Source: Chroococcidiopsidaceae cyanobacterium CP_BM_RX_35 (lineage in GTDB: Bacteria > Cyanobacteriota > Cyanobacteriia > Cyanobacteriales > Chroococcidiopsidaceae). From it: 28,076 nucleotides of DNA. A model generated the notes under the pieces. It did not search any database, had not been told where the DNA came from, and saw only the letters and a program-made list of their open reading frames with translations. The stretch covers positions 1 through 28,076 of the forward strand of contig JAFAVL010000075.1 of NCBI GenBank assembly GCA_019242465.1, written 5' to 3'. Shown here piece by piece: positions 25,275 through 28,076 of the stretch; within the stretch, counting starts at the first letter, position 1; every line of letters begins with the position of its first letter. A program made the position numbers and the translations under genes.

Positions 25275-25278
25275 TAAA

Positions 25279-25297
25279 ATACCCCCCTAGGGGATAT
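25279..25297 (-). promoter_or_regulatory. Palindromic CsoR/InrS-type operator
   Basis: ATACCCCCCTAGGGGATAT is a near-perfect palindrome with C- and G-tracts around a short centre and TA at both sides, the general form of CsoR/RcnR/InrS operators. On the minus strand its G-tract is also the likely ribosome-binding site of the repressor gene, and a TATTAT/TAGAAT -10-like element lies just upstream (about 25300-25315). Confidence 0.7.
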
Positions 25298-25524
25298 GGA
25301 TAATACTATTCTAATTGTTAGAAGTGAAACGAGTCATATAGCCAGTTGATATGCGGATGTACTCAATCATGAAGACTCCTTTGAGTTAGATATTGCACGT
25401 TTAAAACTCAAACCTCATTGTGCAGCATGAAGCATAGGGCTGTAGATGAGCACCGTGCTTGTGTGAGCCGTGTGTACTAAGATTCGAGGGAATACTGAAT
25501 TGAAGCGTTGCAGGGCTCTCACTC

Positions 25525-26214
25525 ATGGTGCCACTTGGGGATGGTAATCCTACCCGGACTACAGCAGTTATTAATTACACTCTCATCGGTGCAAACATTT
25601 TAGTGTTCTTGCATGAGATTACCTTATCCAAACCTCAGCTGGAACAATTTCTCAACACCTGGTCTATTGTTCCTTTGCATCTAACCCAAAGTTTTCAGGG
25701 TCACTCTAACTTTGGTTCTCATCCAGCGTGGATAACTCTGTTTACCTCTCAGTTCCTGCATGGAGGATTTTTGCATATAGCAGGAAACATGCTGTACCTC
25801 TGGATTTTTGGCAACAATGTGGAGGACCAGCTAGGACATATCAGATATTTGTTTTTCTATCTTTCCTGTGGTGTAGTTGCAGGACTAGCGCAATGGTTTT
25901 TCTCTGCATACTCAACTACCCCCTCATTGGGGGCAAGTGGTGCGATCGCTGGAGTTTTAGGGGCATATATTCTCCGATTTCCTCGGGCTCAGGTGTTGAC
26001 ACTCATCCCACTAGGATTTTTCTTTTGGACAATCCGGCTCCCAGCGTATGTCTTTTTAGGTTGGTGGTTTGTGCAGCAGTCGCTCTATGGATTGGCTAAC
26101 ATCGGTGCGCGGACAAACATAGGCATGGAACATGGAGGAGTTGCTTACTGGGCACATGTAGGTGGATTTCTGGCGGGAGTGATCTTGGGTCCTCTCCTTG
26201 GCTTGTTTGCTTGA
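25525..26214 (+). CDS. Rhomboid family intramembrane serine protease
   Basis: This gene encodes 229 residues with about six or seven membrane helices, cleaving membrane-spanning substrates. The catalytic dyad is Ser138 in GASGAIAG and His211 in AHVGGFLAG. The oxyanion-side FLHGGFLHIAGNMLYLWIFG (78-97) carries His84 and Asn88. The N-terminus, VPLGDGNPTRT, is typical of bacterial rhomboids, supporting this ATG. The substrate is unknown. It stands alone, divergent from the CsoR-like gene with a 250-base gap and convergent with the next gene, 40 bases away. Confidence 0.92.
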   Translation: MVPLGDGNPTRTTAVINYTLIGANILVFLHEITLSKPQLEQFLNTWSIVPLHLTQSFQGHSNFGSHPAWITLFTSQFLHGGFLHIAGNMLYLWIFGNNVEDQLGHIRYLFFYLSCGVVAGLAQWFFSAYSTTPSLGASGAIAGVLGAYILRFPRAQVLTLIPLGFFFWTIRLPAYVFLGWWFVQQSLYGLANIGARTNIGMEHGGVAYWAHVGGFLAGVILGPLLGLFA

Positions 26215-26254
26215 ATCAGTGGCAATCTAAACAACGGTTTTTTTGGATGATGTC

Positions 26255-27811
26255 TTAGCCGTTTGTAGTGTCCAAAGTTTTTACGTAGGCTTGTTCTACC
26301 TCTGTAAAGGGTTCAGCAGCAGCTCGTTGCGCCTCCAGTAAGTCAGCTGTGGCATCAGTTATGTCCCCAGTACGCGATCCCAACCGCTTACGTAGGACCT
26401 CCAAGGGGGCAGTACAGTGAAGAATCTGTAGGGGCAGTTGGTGAGATTGGGACTTGGCGATCGCTGCTAACCTTAACTGCTGTCGATCGTACTTTGCATC
26501 CAAAATCACAGGAAAACCTTGCGTTGATAACATAATTCCCAATTCCAATAGTCGGTCATAAGTCCTCTGATTCATCTCCTCTGTGTACAACTCAGCACTG
26601 CCCCGCTCCATGAGCCCAATCCCACCTAAATGTTTGCGCACTGCATCCGAGCGGATATGAACTGCTCCCAGTTGCCGGGCTAATTGTCGGGCGATGGTAC
26701 TCTTACCAGAACCAGATAGTCCCGACATCAAAATCAGCTGACCTTGGCGAGGTTGAGCTGGCACGAGCGCGTCGCCGGAGCTACCTCCGGCGAACCGTTG
26801 AGCGTACTGCCAAGCCAAATGATAATAGTGAGCGGCTGTTGTCGCAGCCTCTTGCTTTGCTGCCGTTGCAATAGATGCGTCATCCAATAGCAAAGAATTG
26901 ACTTTTGCCCGGACATACGCTTGCCGACTTAAGTATAGAGGTAGAACCTGCAAGCCCTCCCAATCGCCAGTCAGCTCCACATACGTATTCAAAAAGGCAT
27001 TGCTCAAGTCTTTTCGCTGCCGTGCCTCTAAATCCATGATTGTGAAGGCAATGTCGTACATAACATCGACAAAGCGGAATTTCTCATTAAACTCAATACA
27101 GTCAAATAACAGGATTTTGTTTTGCCAGCGACAAATATTAGCCAGATGTAAATCCCCGTGGCACTCCCGAATCCAGTGGTTTTGGATTCTACTAGCAAAT
27201 AGTGACTGTCGCTCTGTAAAAAAGCTATCTGTATACTGCTTCGTTTCATCAAACTGGAGCTGGCTTTGGGGACCACCAATATATTTCTGAGTTTGCGCGT
27301 AATTTTCATCAATCGCAGCACGCACTCGGGTCACTTCACCAAACGAGCGAATGTACTCATTCGTCTCAGCTTTAGCGTGGTATTGCGCTACCACTTGTCC
27401 TAACTCCTCCAGATCGGCTTCACCCAATTGACCCTGCTCAAACAAACTGATGAACAACGCCTCCTGAGGAAACTGATGGAGCTTTATCGCATATTCCACA
27501 GGCTCACCTGTCCCACCCAGTTGATATTGGTTCTCAGCCTGAGTAATGGGCAACACCTCTAGGTAAAGTTCAGGAGCCCCCCGCTGGTTCATCCGCAACT
27601 CTTCTTGACAAAAATGCTGTCGCTGGTCCAGCGTAGAGAAATCTAAAAAGCCAAAGTTAACTGGCTTTTTGAGTTTATAGACATAATCTCCCGTTAGCAG
27701 TACATAGGAAATATGCGTCTGCAGCAGCTGAATCGGTTCTGTCACCGCATGGGGATAAAACCATGGCTGCTGCATCTGCTGAATTAAGGGAGGAAGCGCT
27801 GTATCTGTCAT
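26255..27811 (-). CDS. Aminoglycoside-phosphotransferase-like / P-loop kinase fusion protein
   Basis: This gene encodes 518 residues. The N-terminal half (about 20-330) is a protein-kinase-like small-molecule phosphotransferase fold with HGDLHLANI (218-226, catalytic Asp220) and the metal-binding LFDCIEF (Asp237). The C-terminal part (about 358-518) is a P-loop kinase of the AAA_33 type with Walker A GLSGSGKS (364-371). This two-domain protein is widespread in bacteria, but its substrate is unknown; it is not evidence of antibiotic resistance. The linker at about residues 338-351 (RFAGGSSGDALVPA) is encoded by a copy of the dispersed repeat, so an insertion seems to have been tolerated in frame. 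It may share a transcript with the PfkB-family gene 21 bases upstream. Confidence 0.88.
   Translation of the reverse strand: MTDTALPPLIQQMQQPWFYPHAVTEPIQLLQTHISYVLLTGDYVYKLKKPVNFGFLDFSTLDQRQHFCQEELRMNQRGAPELYLEVLPITQAENQYQLGGTGEPVEYAIKLHQFPQEALFISLFEQGQLGEADLEELGQVVAQYHAKAETNEYIRSFGEVTRVRAAIDENYAQTQKYIGGPQSQLQFDETKQYTDSFFTERQSLFASRIQNHWIRECHGDLHLANICRWQNKILLFDCIEFNEKFRFVDVMYDIAFTIMDLEARQRKDLSNAFLNTYVELTGDWEGLQVLPLYLSRQAYVRAKVNSLLLDDASIATAAKQEAATTAAHYYHLAWQYAQRFAGGSSGDALVPAQPRQGQLILMSGLSGSGKSTIARQLARQLGAVHIRSDAVRKHLGGIGLMERGSAELYTEEMNQRTYDRLLELGIMLSTQGFPVILDAKYDRQQLRLAAIAKSQSHQLPLQILHCTAPLEVLRKRLGSRTGDITDATADLLEAQRAAAEPFTEVEQAYVKTLDTTNG
26764..26803 (+). repeat. Dispersed repeat, copy D, inside a coding sequence
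   Basis: The segment shares the central inverted repeat (GCCGGAG CTAC CTCCGGC here) and the GAAC-CGTTGAG end with copy B at 13571, but lacks the CTTGAGCTTGCGCTC left end. On the minus strand it is translated as the linker of the fusion protein. Confidence 0.65.
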
Positions 27812-27832
27812 ACTTCCCCTGGGAAGCAGCTA

Positions 27833-28076
27833 TTATGTCCCACCATTTTTGATCTGCTCGATTTTGGTTTGGTCAATAGTTTCCAGACGTGGACCAAGTT
27901 TCGCAACGACCTGGGCAGCGGCATACGAGGCGATCCTACCTGATACATCTAGCGGTAGACCCTGTGATAAGCCGTACAGCAAGCCTGCTGCGTACATGTC
28001 GCCCGCACCCGTGGTGTCCACAGCCTTGACGGGGTAGACAGGGATTTCGTACTTACTATCGCCCTGCAAGAGCAGC
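27833..28076 (-). CDS. PfkB-family carbohydrate/nucleoside kinase, C-terminal part (partial)
   Basis: Only the last 80 or so residues lie in the window; the frame is open at the right edge. DTTGAGDMYAAGLLYGL is the PfkB signature 2, with the catalytic base Asp in GAGD, followed by the usual small helical C-terminus. Members include ribokinase, fructokinase and adenosine kinase; the substrate cannot be told from this piece. It ends 21 bases before the next gene on the same strand, suggesting a shared transcript. Confidence 0.88.
   Translation of the reverse strand, partial: LLLQGDSKYEIPVYPVKAVDTTGAGDMYAAGLLYGLSQGLPLDVSGRIASYAAAQVVAKLGPRLETIDQTKIEQIKNGGT

Noticed and set aside
26255..27811. 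Antibiotic-resistance gene suggested by the aminoglycoside-phosphotransferase-like domain
   Set aside because: The two-domain architecture with a C-terminal P-loop kinase is a common housekeeping-type protein of unknown substrate and not a known resistance enzyme.

Overview
The window is chromosomal DNA from a cyanobacterium. The evidence is the repeated HIP1 octamer GCGATCGC (for example near 9317, 11131, 11957, 14584, 17076, 24893 and 25943), a plant/cyanobacterial-type FtsH protease, two PEP-CTERM proteins, a phycobilisome rod-core linker, an RppA/RppB-like two-component pair, a type II NADH dehydrogenase and several conserved cyanobacterial proteins of unknown function. I cannot name the species. 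I see no transposase, integrase, phage gene, CRISPR array, tRNA or rRNA.

Layout. 1-4.1 kb: a conserved membrane-anchored protein, ftsH (FtsH3 type) with a clear terminator, and a PEP-CTERM protein. 4.1-9 kb: an AT-rich methyltransferase gene, a long AT-rich gap, a tiny PEP-CTERM protein, a penicillin-binding/beta-lactamase-fold protein with a membrane tail, and an SGNH hydrolase. 9.1-13.3 kb: pgi, an aldo/keto reductase pseudogene that has lost its middle, nnr (NAD(P)HX repair) and a small conserved protein. 13.5-15.4 kb: two copies of a dispersed repeat, a type II NADH dehydrogenase and a small membrane protein. 15.4-17.4 kb: an RppA-like regulator with its histidine kinase, which is interrupted by an in-frame TGA.

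17.4-21.2 kb is the most interesting part: a candidate structured leader RNA, a bacteriorhodopsin-like rhodopsin with the D-T-D proton-pump triad, a CpcG-type phycobilisome linker, and an AT-rich Brp/Blh-type gene expected to cleave beta-carotene to retinal. The opsin and its chromophore enzyme therefore flank a phycobilisome antenna linker. Several details are non-standard: the retinal-pocket WxxYP motif is shifted, the proton-release Glu pair is incomplete, and the Blh HSxRH motif reads HSLGS.

21.2-24.5 kb: a hybrid PAS histidine kinase downstream of a YfdC-like formate/nitrite-transporter-family protein. 24.7-28.1 kb: a DUF72 pseudogene (again with its middle deleted), a CsoR-like metal sensor with a palindromic operator over its own ribosome-binding site, a rhomboid protease, a two-domain phosphotransferase/P-loop kinase carrying a copy of the dispersed repeat in frame, and the end of a PfkB-family kinase cut by the window edge.

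Three disrupted genes (aldo/keto reductase, DUF72, rppB-like kinase) and a repeat spreading into a coding sequence suggest a genome with ongoing gene decay and repeat movement.
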